DNA from: Psychrobacter sp. | Lineage (GTDB): Bacteria > Pseudomonadota > Gammaproteobacteria > Pseudomonadales > Moraxellaceae | Direction of reading: 5' to 3' | NCBI GenBank assembly: GCA_029264635.1 | Contig: JARIAA010000119.1 | Coordinates: 1 to 23,763, forward strand | Length of the DNA: 23,763 nt | In this document: in pieces, positions 8,287-16,651 of the stretch | How positions within the stretch are numbered: the stretch's first letter is position 1 | How the letters are laid out: every line of letters begins with the position of its first letter | Made by a program: the position numbers and the translations under genes | The notes under the pieces: generated by a model | Databases searched by the model: none | What the model saw: the letters and a program-made list of their open reading frames with translations, nothing else | Told to the model about the DNA's origin: nothing

Positions 8287-9834
8287 ATGCTCAACACTGA
8301 CATTATAGATTCACCTTTGGCTGATGATGAATTAATGGCGGCCATCGATATTGGCTCCAACAGTTTTCATCTAGCTATTGCTCGTCTTGATCATGGCGAA
8401 GTCCGAAAAGTGGTTTCCATGTCCGAAAAAGTGCAGCTAGCAGCGGGGTTAGACGAGCACAATATATTGAGTGCTGCCGCTGAAAAACGTGGCCTTGAAT
8501 GCCTTAGCCGCTTCGTTGCGCGTTTGGATTCCGTACCTGCTGCCCGTATACGTATCGTTGCGACGAATGCCTTGCGCCAAGCCAAAAATGCCAATGATTT
8601 TATGAAGCGGGCCAATGAGATATTACCCAAACCTATTGAGATTATCTCTGGACGCGAAGAGGCACGGCTGATTTATCTTGGCGTTTCACACACAAATGCC
8701 AGTAGTGATAAGCGCTTAGTCATTGATATCGGCGGCGGCTCTACCGAGTTTATTATTGGACAAGCTTTTGATCCAATATTGACTGAAAGCTTGCAGATGG
8801 GCTGTGTCGCCTTTACCAAGAGGTTTTTTGCAAACGGGCAAATTACTAAAGACGCCTTTAATAATGCTCTTGCTGGTGCCCGTAAAGAGGTGCTGGCTAT
8901 TAACGGTCAATACCAAAAGCAGGGCTGGAGTAGTGTGATCGGCTCTAGCGGCACGATTAAGGCGGTACGTAATGTATTGGTGGCAGAAGGATGGGCGGAT
9001 GAACAAGAGCGCGTGACCTATGAAGGCGTTAAAAAATTAGAAAAACTACTCATCAAAATTGGTGATGTGAACGATATTAATCTAGAAGGCGTCAAAGAGC
9101 ACCGCAAGGCTGTATTTCCTGCAGGCGTAGCCGTACTACGGGCTGCGATGAAAGTGCTAGGCATTGAGACTATTGCTTACTCTGATGGAGCCCTTCGTGA
9201 AGGGGTAATGTATGACATGCTTGGACGCTTGGCGAGTGAGGATGTGCGTGACCGTAGTGTGCTCGCTTTCATTAAACGCTATTCAGTAGACAAGAAGCAA
9301 GCTAGACAAGTGGTTAGAACCAGTAAGCATTTATTCAAGCAAGTTAAAAACGATTTGCAACTGACTAGTGAGGACGCTGACATGTTGAGACGTGCAGCAT
9401 ACTTGCACGAGATTGGTCTGGCAATCAGTCACAGTAATTATCATAAGCACAGCGCCTACTTACTTGAGTACTCTGACATTCCAGGGTTCTCTCAAGTCGA
9501 TCAAAAACGCCTTGCGCAGTTGGTGCTAAATCATAGACGCAAGCTAAAGAGTGATATTCTTGAGCAGACCTGTCAGATCGGCGGTGATGATCTGGTCTAT
9601 TTATGCTTGCTGTTGAGGCTGGCAGTGTTGGCACACCATAGCCGTAGTGAGTATGAGCTGCCTGATATGCGACTAGTCATTACTGATACCAACTGTTGGC
9701 AGCTTACGGTCAGCACCGATAAAAAGCACTATGCGTTTTTGTTTTCAGATCTTTGTGTTGAGATCGAACAATTTGCAAAATGGGGCATCAGGCTCAGGGT
9801 TATCGAGGCGACATTACCTGCTTTACCCGCTTAG
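8287..9834 (+). CDS. ppx: Exopolyphosphatase
   Basis: This 515-residue Ppx/GppA family protein has the same size as E. coli Ppx (513). It removes terminal phosphate from inorganic polyphosphate in the cytoplasm. The actin-like ATPase fold is marked by DIGSNSFHLAIAR (21-33), SGREEARLIY (121-130, holding the catalytic glutamate region), DIGGGSTEFIIG (147-158) and the GSSGTIKAV segment near residue 220. The C-terminal half has the HD-type helical domain (HEIGLAISHSNYHKHSAYLL), typical of Ppx and long-form GppA. The ribosome-binding site is weak (AGGG, about 15 bases upstream). The start is kept because the N-terminal extension before DIGSN matches the family length. GppA-type pppGpp hydrolysis cannot be excluded from sequence alone. 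Confidence 0.92.
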   Translation: MLNTDIIDSPLADDELMAAIDIGSNSFHLAIARLDHGEVRKVVSMSEKVQLAAGLDEHNILSAAAEKRGLECLSRFVARLDSVPAARIRIVATNALRQAKNANDFMKRANEILPKPIEIISGREEARLIYLGVSHTNASSDKRLVIDIGGGSTEFIIGQAFDPILTESLQMGCVAFTKRFFANGQITKDAFNNALAGARKEVLAINGQYQKQGWSSVIGSSGTIKAVRNVLVAEGWADEQERVTYEGVKKLEKLLIKIGDVNDINLEGVKEHRKAVFPAGVAVLRAAMKVLGIETIAYSDGALREGVMYDMLGRLASEDVRDRSVLAFIKRYSVDKKQARQVVRTSKHLFKQVKNDLQLTSEDADMLRRAAYLHEIGLAISHSNYHKHSAYLLEYSDIPGFSQVDQKRLAQLVLNHRRKLKSDILEQTCQIGGDDLVYLCLLLRLAVLAHHSRSEYELPDMRLVITDTNCWQLTVSTDKKHYAFLFSDLCVEIEQFAKWGIRLRVIEATLPALPA

Positions 9835-10052
9835 CTTATTCGCTCAGATTGCCCATTAATGACATTACAAAAGCGCTGTCAGCAGTAATGCCACGGTGTA
9901 CAAATTGTGCTACTATAAGTTTTATTGAGTTTACAACTGTACTTTATTTATCGGTGTTCTATTTATCAGTATGTTAACTTACAGAGCTTTTTATTTAAAT
10001 AATGGTTCTACCTAATATTGCATCCTACAAAACGACCAAAAGGGAGACGTCT

Positions 10053-10856
10053 ATGAGTACTGTCTGGGATAGTGTTCAGCTTGCACGGCACGCCAAACGT
10101 CCATTATTTATGGACTATGTTAATAATTTATTTACAGAGTTTGATGAATTACATGGTGACCGTGCCTATGCCGATGACAAAGCCATTATCGGTGGTTTAG
10201 CACGCTTAGATGGTATGCCTGTTATGGTGATTGGGCAACATCGTGGTCGGAGTACGCGTGAGCGCATTGCCCATAACTTTGGTATGGCCAATCCTGAAGG
10301 CTACCGTAAAGTGATACGCCTAGTCAAAATGGCAGAGCGCTTTAATATTCCTGTCATGACTTTTGTAGATACTCAAGGTGCTTACCCTGGTATAGGTGCT
10401 GAAGAGCGCGGGCAGGCACAGGCAATCGCTGAGAGCATCGCGGTGTTTTCAAGCTTAAAAGCGCCTATTATCGTTACCATAATTGGGGAAGGGGGTTCAG
10501 GCGGTGCATTGGCAATTGGCGTTGGTGATAAAGTAAATATGCTGCAAAACAGTATTTATTCGGTCATCTCACCTGAAGGCTGTGCTTCTATTCTTTGGAA
10601 GACGGCTGAAAAAGCGCAAGACGCCAGTGAAGCCTTGAAGTTAAACGCCATTAATCTTTATCAGATGGGACTGATTGATACCGTTATCGAAGAAGGTGAA
10701 GGCGCCCATCTTCATCCGCAGCCAGTGATGAATTCGCTCAAAGCGCTTCTTCTTGAGCAGTTAGATGAAATCAAAGATATGGACGCAGACGCTCGTTGTG
10801 AGCAGCGTTATGAAAAGCTCAAAACCTTTAATTCAAACGTGATGTTGCCTTGTTAG
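10053..10856 (+). CDS. accA: Acetyl-CoA carboxylase carboxyltransferase subunit alpha
   Basis: AccA, with AccD, forms the carboxyltransferase that moves CO2 from biotin-BCCP to acetyl-CoA, the committed step of fatty-acid synthesis. The start was set at ATG 10053 (267 residues): AGGGAG lies six bases before it, and the protein then begins like Acinetobacter AccA. An upstream in-frame ATG at 10002 lacks such support. Crotonase-fold features are HGDRAYADD, GQHRGRSTRERIAHNFGM, NPEGYRK, the oxyanion/CoA region GAYPGIGAEERGQ, GEGGSGGALAIG and SVISPEGCASILWK. It lacks roughly 50 N-terminal residues of the E. coli form (319), as I recall for Acinetobacter AccA too. tilS follows after a probable terminator. 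Confidence 0.96.
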   Translation: MSTVWDSVQLARHAKRPLFMDYVNNLFTEFDELHGDRAYADDKAIIGGLARLDGMPVMVIGQHRGRSTRERIAHNFGMANPEGYRKVIRLVKMAERFNIPVMTFVDTQGAYPGIGAEERGQAQAIAESIAVFSSLKAPIIVTIIGEGGSGGALAIGVGDKVNMLQNSIYSVISPEGCASILWKTAEKAQDASEALKLNAINLYQMGLIDTVIEEGEGAHLHPQPVMNSLKALLLEQLDEIKDMDADARCEQRYEKLKTFNSNVMLPC

Positions 10857-10942
10857 TGGTTTAGTACAAGGCTGATTCGACGTTAATAGCATTCGATAGC
10901 AAGCTTTTAATATCAGACAGTCAACCTTAATGTTAAGATAAC

Positions 10943-10969
10943 AACGTGTCATTTTATGGCGCGTTTTTT
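10943..10969 (+). terminator. Probable rho-independent terminator after accA
   Basis: AACGTGTC and GGCGCGTT form an 8-bp stem with two G-T wobbles around a 7-base loop, ending in T6. It lies about 90 bases after the accA stop and 30 bases before tilS, so tilS probably has another promoter or is reached by read-through. Confidence 0.6.
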
Positions 10970-10999
10970 CGTTCTAATTTCACATAAATAGGAGTGATT

Positions 11000-12565
11000 A
11001 TGACAAGTAGTGCCATCTTGCCACACCCTATTGAGCCAGTAGCAGCGTTGCCAACGGATAATCATTTGGCAAAGGCATTATTAGATAGTATGTCTGATTA
11101 TGGCAGTCAGCTACACGGTCGGCGTATCTGGCTGGCCTGTAGTGGTGGCCGTGATTCATTAGCATTAGCGGCGCTTTGTGTGCAGTTATATCGACGAGGT
11201 CAGTTGCCATTTTTGCCGCAACTATTGCATGTCAACCATGGACTACAAGCGGGCAGTCGCGACTGGGCGGAACATGTTGTGAAGTGGGCACGTAGTCAGC
11301 AGCTATCCTGTCATATCTTAACTGCACAAGTAAACGGTCATGACGAGCAAGCCGCGCGGCAAGCACGTTATAACGTGATGCGCGCCCACATCAATCAAGA
11401 TGATGTGCTGCTTTTAGCCCATCATGCGGATGATCAAGCTGAAACTGTACTGATGCGCTTGATTCAAGGGGCGGGGGTCAAGGGCTTATCGGGTATGCAG
11501 GCATGGCGCGTCCAAACCCAAGGGGTACAGCGCAACATATTATGGCGGCCTTGGTTGTCGGTACGCCGCGCCACCATCAGTCGCTATGCTCAGCAATTAA
11601 AATTGCCTTATATCGATGACCCTACCAACGACAGGGGCGACAATGTGCGCAGCAGCTTACGTCGCGAGGTACTACCAGCGCTGACCGCTTACAACCCCAA
11701 TGCCATTGGCAATATTGCGCGTAGTGCACAGCTACTCAACGATGCTCAAGCTATCGTAAGCGCTCAAGCAGCCCAAGACTTGCAACAAGCAACTATTTTT
11801 TCGCTGAATTATCCGCCCGTCCAGCGGGTACTGAGTATCGATGCGCTGTACACATTGCCTCTCTATCGGCAGCGGCAATTGTTGCATACGTGGCTTGCGC
11901 AAGATGAGCCATTACCGCCCTCTAAACAGCTAATCGATGATGTCTTAAGTTTAATGAAGCGTCATGATCACGATCATCAAACCCAATTAAGCTGGCAAGG
12001 ACGCAATCAGCAATACAGTGTCCGTCGTTATCGTCAGCAGATGTATCGTCTTAGTAGCGCTTGGCTTAATTGGTTAGTGCTACCCGTTACTGAACAAACC
12101 CAAACCTTCCCTCAGCCACGTCTGACTCATGATATTGTTGCTAAAAATAGTTTATTTCAAGATAGCTCAATGGTGATTTTATTGCGTACTAGGCAAGGCG
12201 GTCGTTGGCAATTAGAAATTGCGTTTGAGGTTTTGAGACAATTTATAAGCGCAACAGGTGAGATAACGCTTAAAATTGTGCCATTAAGTCGGCAGCAGCG
12301 TGTTCAAACAGCGCTAAGCAACCACCCACAAGCAGGGAAAAAACTTTATCAAACGTTGGGTGTGCCTGTCTGGTTACGTGATAGCTTAGTAGTTGTCAGT
12401 GCTGTATGCACTCATAAAGATGAGGACCTGCCATTATTGCTGGTATCGCCCTTTGAGAGTTGGGTGCTCGGGGCTAATAAAGCGCTAGCAAACGCTACAA
12501 ATGATGCTGGTACTTTGATAAGTGCGATTCACAATGTTTTAACTATTGATGACATGGTCAAATAA
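11000..12565 (+). CDS. tilS: tRNA(Ile)-lysidine synthetase
   Basis: TilS attaches lysine to C34 of tRNA-Ile(CAU) using ATP, changing both codon reading and charging from Met to Ile. The N-type ATP-pyrophosphatase P-loop SGGRDS is at residues 48-53, followed by LLHVNHGL (75-82), HHADDQAETVLMRL (141-154) and IDDPTNDRGDNVRS. A substrate-binding middle domain and a C-terminal TilS domain (RQQRVQTALSNHPQAGKKLYQ) complete it. The start was set at ATG 11000 behind AGGAG, not the GTG at 10994 that overlaps the ribosome-binding site. At 521 residues it is longer than E. coli TilS (432), with about 30 extra N-terminal residues and a longer middle. The stop is 3 bases from the stop of the convergent acetyltransferase. 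Confidence 0.95.
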   Translation: MTSSAILPHPIEPVAALPTDNHLAKALLDSMSDYGSQLHGRRIWLACSGGRDSLALAALCVQLYRRGQLPFLPQLLHVNHGLQAGSRDWAEHVVKWARSQQLSCHILTAQVNGHDEQAARQARYNVMRAHINQDDVLLLAHHADDQAETVLMRLIQGAGVKGLSGMQAWRVQTQGVQRNILWRPWLSVRRATISRYAQQLKLPYIDDPTNDRGDNVRSSLRREVLPALTAYNPNAIGNIARSAQLLNDAQAIVSAQAAQDLQQATIFSLNYPPVQRVLSIDALYTLPLYRQRQLLHTWLAQDEPLPPSKQLIDDVLSLMKRHDHDHQTQLSWQGRNQQYSVRRYRQQMYRLSSAWLNWLVLPVTEQTQTFPQPRLTHDIVAKNSLFQDSSMVILLRTRQGGRWQLEIAFEVLRQFISATGEITLKIVPLSRQQRVQTALSNHPQAGKKLYQTLGVPVWLRDSLVVVSAVCTHKDEDLPLLLVSPFESWVLGANKALANATNDAGTLISAIHNVLTIDDMVK

Positions 12566-12568
12566 AGT

Positions 12569-13078
12569 TTACGTCAAATGTTTTGTCTGTCTTACCATCT
12601 TGATATCTACTATTTTGATGTCGTCATAATATTCCTCACTATTTTCGCCATTTTCTATAAAGCCCAGCTTTTTATAGAAATTGATGGCAGCCGCATTAGT
12701 AGCTAGTACCCACAAATAAAAGCGTGCGTTAAGAGTAGCGTCTAATATATTTTGCAATGAAGTTTTCATTAATGTACTGCCTATGCCTAGCCCTTGGTAG
12801 TCTGGTAAAACGTACAACGTTGTGATCTCATAGTTGTTATTTTCAGCAAAGTACCCAATAAAACCCAAGTGATGATGATGGGCATCATAGGCGAGCCAAA
12901 CATTGACATTAGGATGAACTATTAATTTTCCCCACATTTTTGTTTTTTCAGACAGGCTGTTTTTATGATCTATATAAGATTTGGGCAATAGATCTACGTA
13001 AGCAGCATGCCAACTTTTGACATGGATGCTGGCAATATCTGCAACATCCTCTGGGCAAGCTTGACGTATAAAAAACAT
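12569..13078 (-). CDS. GNAT family N-acetyltransferase
   Basis: This 169-residue protein has the GNAT fold. It begins FFIRQACPEDVADIASIHV, has beta-strand 4 (EITTLYVLPDYQ) leading into the acetyl-CoA pyrophosphate-binding motif QGLGIG (95-100), and the C-terminal NAAAINFYKKLGF (128-140). Such enzymes move acetyl groups from acetyl-CoA to amines of small molecules or proteins; the acceptor here cannot be predicted. TTGGAG lies 7 bases before the ATG. It is convergent with tilS and divergent from proC, with no functional link visible. Confidence 0.88.
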   Translation of the reverse strand: MFFIRQACPEDVADIASIHVKSWHAAYVDLLPKSYIDHKNSLSEKTKMWGKLIVHPNVNVWLAYDAHHHHLGFIGYFAENNNYEITTLYVLPDYQGLGIGSTLMKTSLQNILDATLNARFYLWVLATNAAAINFYKKLGFIENGENSEEYYDDIKIVDIKMVRQTKHLT

Positions 13079-13272
13079 CTTTTTACTCCAAAAACATTGA
13101 AAAGTAATCTGAAGAACAGGCTTCTTAATATATCAATCAGGCTACAAGAGCGTCTATAATCATTTAGCAGTTGCGGCGGGTTTCATCTCAATTCTACCGT
13201 CACCAATTTATCAAACAGCCGTCGTGGCAGTATGGTAGACTAAGTGTCATTTTAGATATTACATCAAATATC

Positions 13273-13302
13273 ACAATGTCTCTTTATACAATGTCTCTTT
13301 AA
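13273..13302. repeat. 15-bp tandem duplication upstream of proC
   Basis: Two adjacent copies of ACAATGTCTCTTTA plus one base (T in the first, A in the second) lie 33-62 bases before the proC start, in the likely promoter/leader region. The sequence after them (AGGTCTTTAAA) is a partial echo. Confidence 0.85.
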
Positions 13303-13334
13303 AGGTCTTTAAATTTTGTTAGTAGGAAATAATA

Positions 13335-14165
13335 ATGTCTGTACTAGACAATAAAAAAATCAGTTTTATTGGTGGCGGCAATATGGCGCAAGCACTGATA
13401 AGTGGGCTAATTTCCTGCGGTGTCAAGCCAGAGCTAATCACAGTTTCAGCTCCTAGTACTGAGACACGAAAGCAGTTTGCCGATCAGGACATGCAGACGG
13501 TTGACGCAAATAACGATCCAAAGGATGCGATCATTGGCGCTGATATCATTGTCCTTGCTGTAAAACCACAGGTCATGAAAAAAGTCGTCAGTGCATTTGC
13601 TGATGCTTTAGATGATCAGCTTGTGATTTCAGTGGCAGCTGGATTATCAACTGATGTCTTATCTACGATGATGGGTGGTTATCGTAATATTGTACGGGCA
13701 ATGCCAAATACCCCTTCTAAAATACAAATGGGCGCAGCAGGACTATATGCAACTGCTGATATCAACGCCGCTCAAAGGCAGCTAGCAACGGCAGTGATGG
13801 AAGCTTCAGGTCTAGCCACTTGGGTAGAGGATGAAGCAAACATGCATGCGGTAACGGCCGTTTCTGGTTCAGCACCCGCCTATGTGTTTTATTTTATTGA
13901 GTCACTAATTGACGGGGCGGTGGCATTGGGTCTCGATAAAGAGCAGGCCTCAGCACTGGCTATGCAAACGGTATTGGGCGCTGCGACACTGGCAATGGAC
14001 AGTGAAGATACGCCTGCTGAATTACGTCGCAAAGTGACCTCGCCGAATGGTACTACGCAAGCGGCAATTGAGTCTTTACAAGGTAATGAGGTCGGCCAGC
14101 TAATCGCTTATGCTATGCAAGCTTGTTATGAGCGTAGCCAAGCGCTGAGTAAAGAAAACGGATAA
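13335..14165 (+). CDS. proC: Pyrroline-5-carboxylate reductase
   Basis: ProC catalyses the last step of proline synthesis, reducing 1-pyrroline-5-carboxylate with NADPH in the cytoplasm. The 276 residues match the family. Motifs are the Rossmann FIGGGNMA (11-18), VLAVKPQ (73-79), RAMPNTP (121-127), SGSAPAYVFYFIE (177-189), and the C-terminal signature ending ELRRKVTSPNGTTQAAI (229-245). AGTAGGA lies a little upstream of the ATG. yggT follows 84 bases downstream on the same strand, the common proC-yggT order. Confidence 0.97.
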   Translation: MSVLDNKKISFIGGGNMAQALISGLISCGVKPELITVSAPSTETRKQFADQDMQTVDANNDPKDAIIGADIIVLAVKPQVMKKVVSAFADALDDQLVISVAAGLSTDVLSTMMGGYRNIVRAMPNTPSKIQMGAAGLYATADINAAQRQLATAVMEASGLATWVEDEANMHAVTAVSGSAPAYVFYFIESLIDGAVALGLDKEQASALAMQTVLGAATLAMDSEDTPAELRRKVTSPNGTTQAAIESLQGNEVGQLIAYAMQACYERSQALSKENG

Positions 14166-14249
14166 ATGTATTTTAATAAAAATACTTTAATATAAATACG
14201 CCACTGCGGTAATCATTTTTATCAAGAGTGGCACATTGAGTAGCGTTTC

Positions 14250-14819
14250 ATGAACAACACGTTGTTGCAAATTTTTGACTTGATTACCACTTTCGCCATG
14301 ATGTTGGTATTTATTCGTTTTATGCTGCAGTTTGCTGGAATGGATGCAAGCAACCCTATGATTGCGCCTGCCTATAAAGCCACGCGCATCGTGGATATGT
14401 TTGGGCGTATTTTCCCGACGGTCGCTCATGGCCGGATTAGCATTGCTGCGATTATGCTGATGTTCCTCATTCGCCTGGTTGATATCTCTGGTAAATCAGC
14501 CTTAATGCATAAAGGTATCGCCCCTGCGCCCTTGTTTTTTGCGGGTACGACAAGCTTGGTTTTAGACTTTTTACGTATGTGCCGCTACCTTGTAATTGGT
14601 TCCATTATTGTCAGCTGGATTGTGGTCTTTACCAGATCTGAGCATCCTATCATCGGCATTATTATTAATCTTGCTGAGCCTATCCTTGCGCCGTTTCGCC
14701 GCATTACCCCAAATTTGGGCATGCTTGATTTGTCGCCCATGGTTGCATTTTTCGCCTTTTATTTACTTGAGATATTTATTGGGGGCTTGGCGTCAAGCTT
14801 TATGCCCATGCTGGGCTAG
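14250..14819 (+). CDS. yggT: YggT family integral membrane protein
   Basis: This 189-residue protein is made of two YggT repeats, each with paired transmembrane segments (about 8-30, 62-80, 105-128, 163-185). The family signature AEPILAPFRRITPNLG (142-157), followed by LDLSPM, is clear. YggT proteins are inner-membrane proteins of uncertain function, commonly encoded beside proC/yggS and linked by some studies to osmotic or ion homeostasis. The ribosome-binding site is weak. It is probably expressed with proC and is closed by a strong terminator. Confidence 0.9.
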   Translation: MNNTLLQIFDLITTFAMMLVFIRFMLQFAGMDASNPMIAPAYKATRIVDMFGRIFPTVAHGRISIAAIMLMFLIRLVDISGKSALMHKGIAPAPLFFAGTTSLVLDFLRMCRYLVIGSIIVSWIVVFTRSEHPIIGIIINLAEPILAPFRRITPNLGMLDLSPMVAFFAFYLLEIFIGGLASSFMPMLG

Positions 14820-14845
14820 GCTTATCCTTAAAAACTAACCAGCAG

Positions 14846-14879
14846 AAAAAAGACGCCCCATGATGAGGCGTCTTTTTTT
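14846..14879 (+). terminator. Rho-independent terminator after yggT
   Basis: The perfect stem AGACGCC/GGCGTCT, extended by five A-T pairs, has a 9-base loop and a T7 tract. The A-rich left flank makes it usable on the minus strand for thiD as well. Confidence 0.92.
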
Positions 14880-14927
14880 CTGTCTGTTTTTTAGACAAAG
14901 CTGTTTTTATATGAGTTTACTTTTACC

Positions 14928-15731
14928 TCAATTTTTATTAAAAGTTATAAAGCGATTTGGTATCAATTGCGCGCTGCTATCTTCAGGATGCGGTCTGTCT
15001 GCTGCCATCAGCGTTTGCGTAATCCAGCGATCAGCGGCTTTAACGGCTACAATCAACTCGTCACCTATGGCTAAGCGGCCAGCGATAAAACTTGCCAGTG
15101 AGCAGCCAGAGCCATGAAATTCGCCCTCTAAGCGCGGCAAGGTGCTTTGGTGTACCATCTCCCCCTGTACGTATAAATACTGCTCGATATCGCCGCTATC
15201 AAAGTCGTGAGAGGTTTTAACCAGTACTGCGTGAGCGCCTTGGGCACATAGTTTTTTCGCAGCAGTATGCAAGTCTTTCTCACCGCTCAAAGCGCGTAGC
15301 TCATGGGTATTTGGCGTAATCAGCGTCGCATAGGGGAGTAGTTCTCTAAATGCGGTCACCAACGTTTGCTCATCGCCCAAGCTACCACCGCTATTGGCAA
15401 CTAGGACAGGATCAAGAACAAAGGGGATATTTTCATTAATAGTACGCTTTGCAAACAGGTGTGTCAGCATGGCAATGTTGTCTGTTGTGCCAAGCATACC
15501 TGACTTGATGGCGCGAACTGGCAAATCATTCAGCACTGTGGTCGCCTGATCTCTTACCAATGGCGCTGGACAGGCCTCAAAACCAAATACCTGCTGCGAG
15601 TTTTGTATCGTAATAGCTGTACAGGCCACCGCAGCATGGCCGCCTGCCGCGCCAACCGCTTCGATGTCAGCTTGTAACCCTGCACCACCTGAGGGATCCA
15701 GCCCAGAAAAACACAATACCACTGGTCGCAT
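14928..15731 (-). CDS. thiD: Hydroxymethylpyrimidine/phosphomethylpyrimidine kinase
   Basis: ThiD phosphorylates HMP and HMP-phosphate to HMP-pyrophosphate, the pyrimidine half of thiamine, in the cytoplasm. It is a 267-residue ribokinase-fold protein with the ThiD opening SGLDPSGGAGLQADI (9-23), KSGMLG (76-81), DPVLVANSG (107-115), the LITPNTHE region (137-144) and the anion-hole motif GSGCSLAS (207-214). AAGGAAGG stands before the ATG. No other thiamine genes adjoin it, and I see no THI-box (TPP riboswitch) pattern upstream. Confidence 0.95.
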   Translation of the reverse strand: MRPVVLCFSGLDPSGGAGLQADIEAVGAAGGHAAVACTAITIQNSQQVFGFEACPAPLVRDQATTVLNDLPVRAIKSGMLGTTDNIAMLTHLFAKRTINENIPFVLDPVLVANSGGSLGDEQTLVTAFRELLPYATLITPNTHELRALSGEKDLHTAAKKLCAQGAHAVLVKTSHDFDSGDIEQYLYVQGEMVHQSTLPRLEGEFHGSGCSLASFIAGRLAIGDELIVAVKAADRWITQTLMAADRPHPEDSSAQLIPNRFITFNKN

Positions 15732-16079
15732 AACCCTTCCTTTTATTTATCCTATCATGAATCATAAATACTATAGCCATCTACCGCCAAAAAAGCCATA
15801 GCCATTAGATTCAATAAATTAGCAGTAAAAATTAAAAAATTTGACTTTTCATGGCTAAAATAGGCGATTTTTATGTTTAGAGAATAATAAAACCTTTTAA
15901 ATCGATTTTTATAATAAAAGCCGCATTAAATCTGTAGACAACGCTTGCAATTCGTTTTGGCTTTGCTATAATACCGCCCACGGCATAAGACGTATCATTA
16001 GCATCGATACTGTATTTAAAAGAATATTTGTTTAAAAATCATTTTTTATAAATATTTTGATAAGTGTCTTAAATCGTTC
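15732..16079. other. Spacer between thiD and tRNA-Ser
   Basis: These 348 bases are AT-rich and non-coding. The left part is the thiD 5' region and holds TAGCCAT at 15774-15780 and 15799-15805, plus the inverted ATGGCTA at 15851-15857. The right part holds the tRNA-Ser promoter (listed separately) and its roughly 100-base leader. I could not place a thiD promoter. Confidence 0.5.
15945..15972 (+). promoter_or_regulatory. Promoter of tRNA-Ser
   Basis: TTGCAA (15945-15950) and a perfect TATAAT (15967-15972) are separated by 16 bases. They are followed by the GC-rich stretch ACCGCCCACGG, the discriminator type usual for stable-RNA genes. It lies about 100 bases before the tRNA. Confidence 0.75.
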
Positions 16080-16169
16080 GGTGAAGTGGGTGAGTGGCTG
16101 AAACCAGTTCCCTGCTAAGGAACCATACGTGTAAGCGTATCGAGGGTTCGAATCCCTCCTTCACCGCCA
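16080..16169 (+). tRNA. tRNA-Ser (anticodon GCT)
   Basis: The acceptor arm is GGTGAAG/CTTCACC. The anticodon stem GTTCC/GGAAC carries the loop CTGCTAA (anticodon GCT). The long variable arm CATACGTGTAAGCGTATCG is typical of serine tRNAs. The T stem is GAGGG/CCCTC with loop TTCGAAT, the discriminator is G and CCA is encoded. It reads AGC/AGU codons. Confidence 0.97.
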
Positions 16170-16267
16170 TTTATTGAGTTATTAGTAGAGTCATAACGCA
16201 AAAATCAGTGTTTAATATTTTATTGGTATTCAATTCAAGGATAATTTGAATTTAGCTTATAAAAATG

Positions 16268-16295
16268 TTGACACAAGCGATATTATCTATATAAT
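16268..16295 (+). promoter_or_regulatory. Promoter of tRNA-Arg
   Basis: A perfect TTGACA (16268-16273) and a perfect TATAAT (16290-16295) are separated by 16 bases, about 58 bases before the tRNA-Arg gene. Confidence 0.8.
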
Positions 16296-16353
16296 GACCA
16301 ACCTAATTTACTGCAATTGTTATACATGACGCAGTAGATAATGTGCAAAGTAC

Positions 16354-16430
16354 GCGCTTGTAGCTCAGTTGGATAGAGCACTTGGCTACGAACTAAGGGG
16401 TCGGGAGTTCGAATCTCTCCAAGCGCACCA
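16354..16430 (+). tRNA. tRNA-Arg (anticodon ACG)
   Basis: The acceptor arm is GCGCTTG/CAAGCGC. The anticodon stem CTTGG/CTAAG carries the loop CTACGAA (anticodon ACG; A34 is normally converted to inosine to read CGU/CGC/CGA). The T arm is GGGAG/CTCTC with TTCGAAT (one wobble/mismatch), the discriminator is A and CCA is encoded. Confidence 0.97.
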
Positions 16431-16465
16431 TTTGCATACTAGCTTATTTAAGCTAAAACTAAATT

Positions 16466-16500
16466 AATCGCCTGTCTTACGACAATTTGGCGATTTTTTT
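16466..16500 (+). terminator. Rho-independent terminator after tRNA-Arg
   Basis: AATCGCC and GGCGATT enclose a second small helix TGTC/GACA, and a T7 tract follows. It starts 36 bases after the tRNA. Confidence 0.82.
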
Positions 16501-16651
16501 ATGTTCACTATTTTTATCTGATCTCTATTTTCTTTTAAGTTCTCTTAAATGTCCTATTTCTTTGTGAGTCATCTTTCATCATAAAGTACGATAAGAGTCT
16601 GAATTACGGTACAATAGCAGCACTATTCATTGCTTGCTACGAGCTTGTATC

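Noticed and set aside
9780..9977. Plus-strand reading frame spanning the ppx end and the accA spacer
   Set aside because: It begins inside ppx in another frame and lacks a ribosome-binding site. The spacer also holds a CATTAC/GTAATG inverted repeat (9863-9890) without a T tract, so no terminator was called.
14169..14190. GTATTTT/AAAATAC hairpin between proC and yggT
   Set aside because: It is entirely A-T plus one G-C pair and has no T tract, so it is too weak to call a terminator. proC-yggT co-transcription is more likely.
14860..15117. Plus-strand reading frame opposite the thiD 3' end
   Set aside because: It starts within the yggT terminator and is antisense to well-conserved thiD sequence.
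16080..16430. tRNA-Ser/tRNA-Arg cluster as a possible integration site for a mobile element
   Set aside because: No integrase gene, attachment-site repeat of a tRNA 3' end, or change in gene character follows it. The neighbours are ordinary chromosomal genes.
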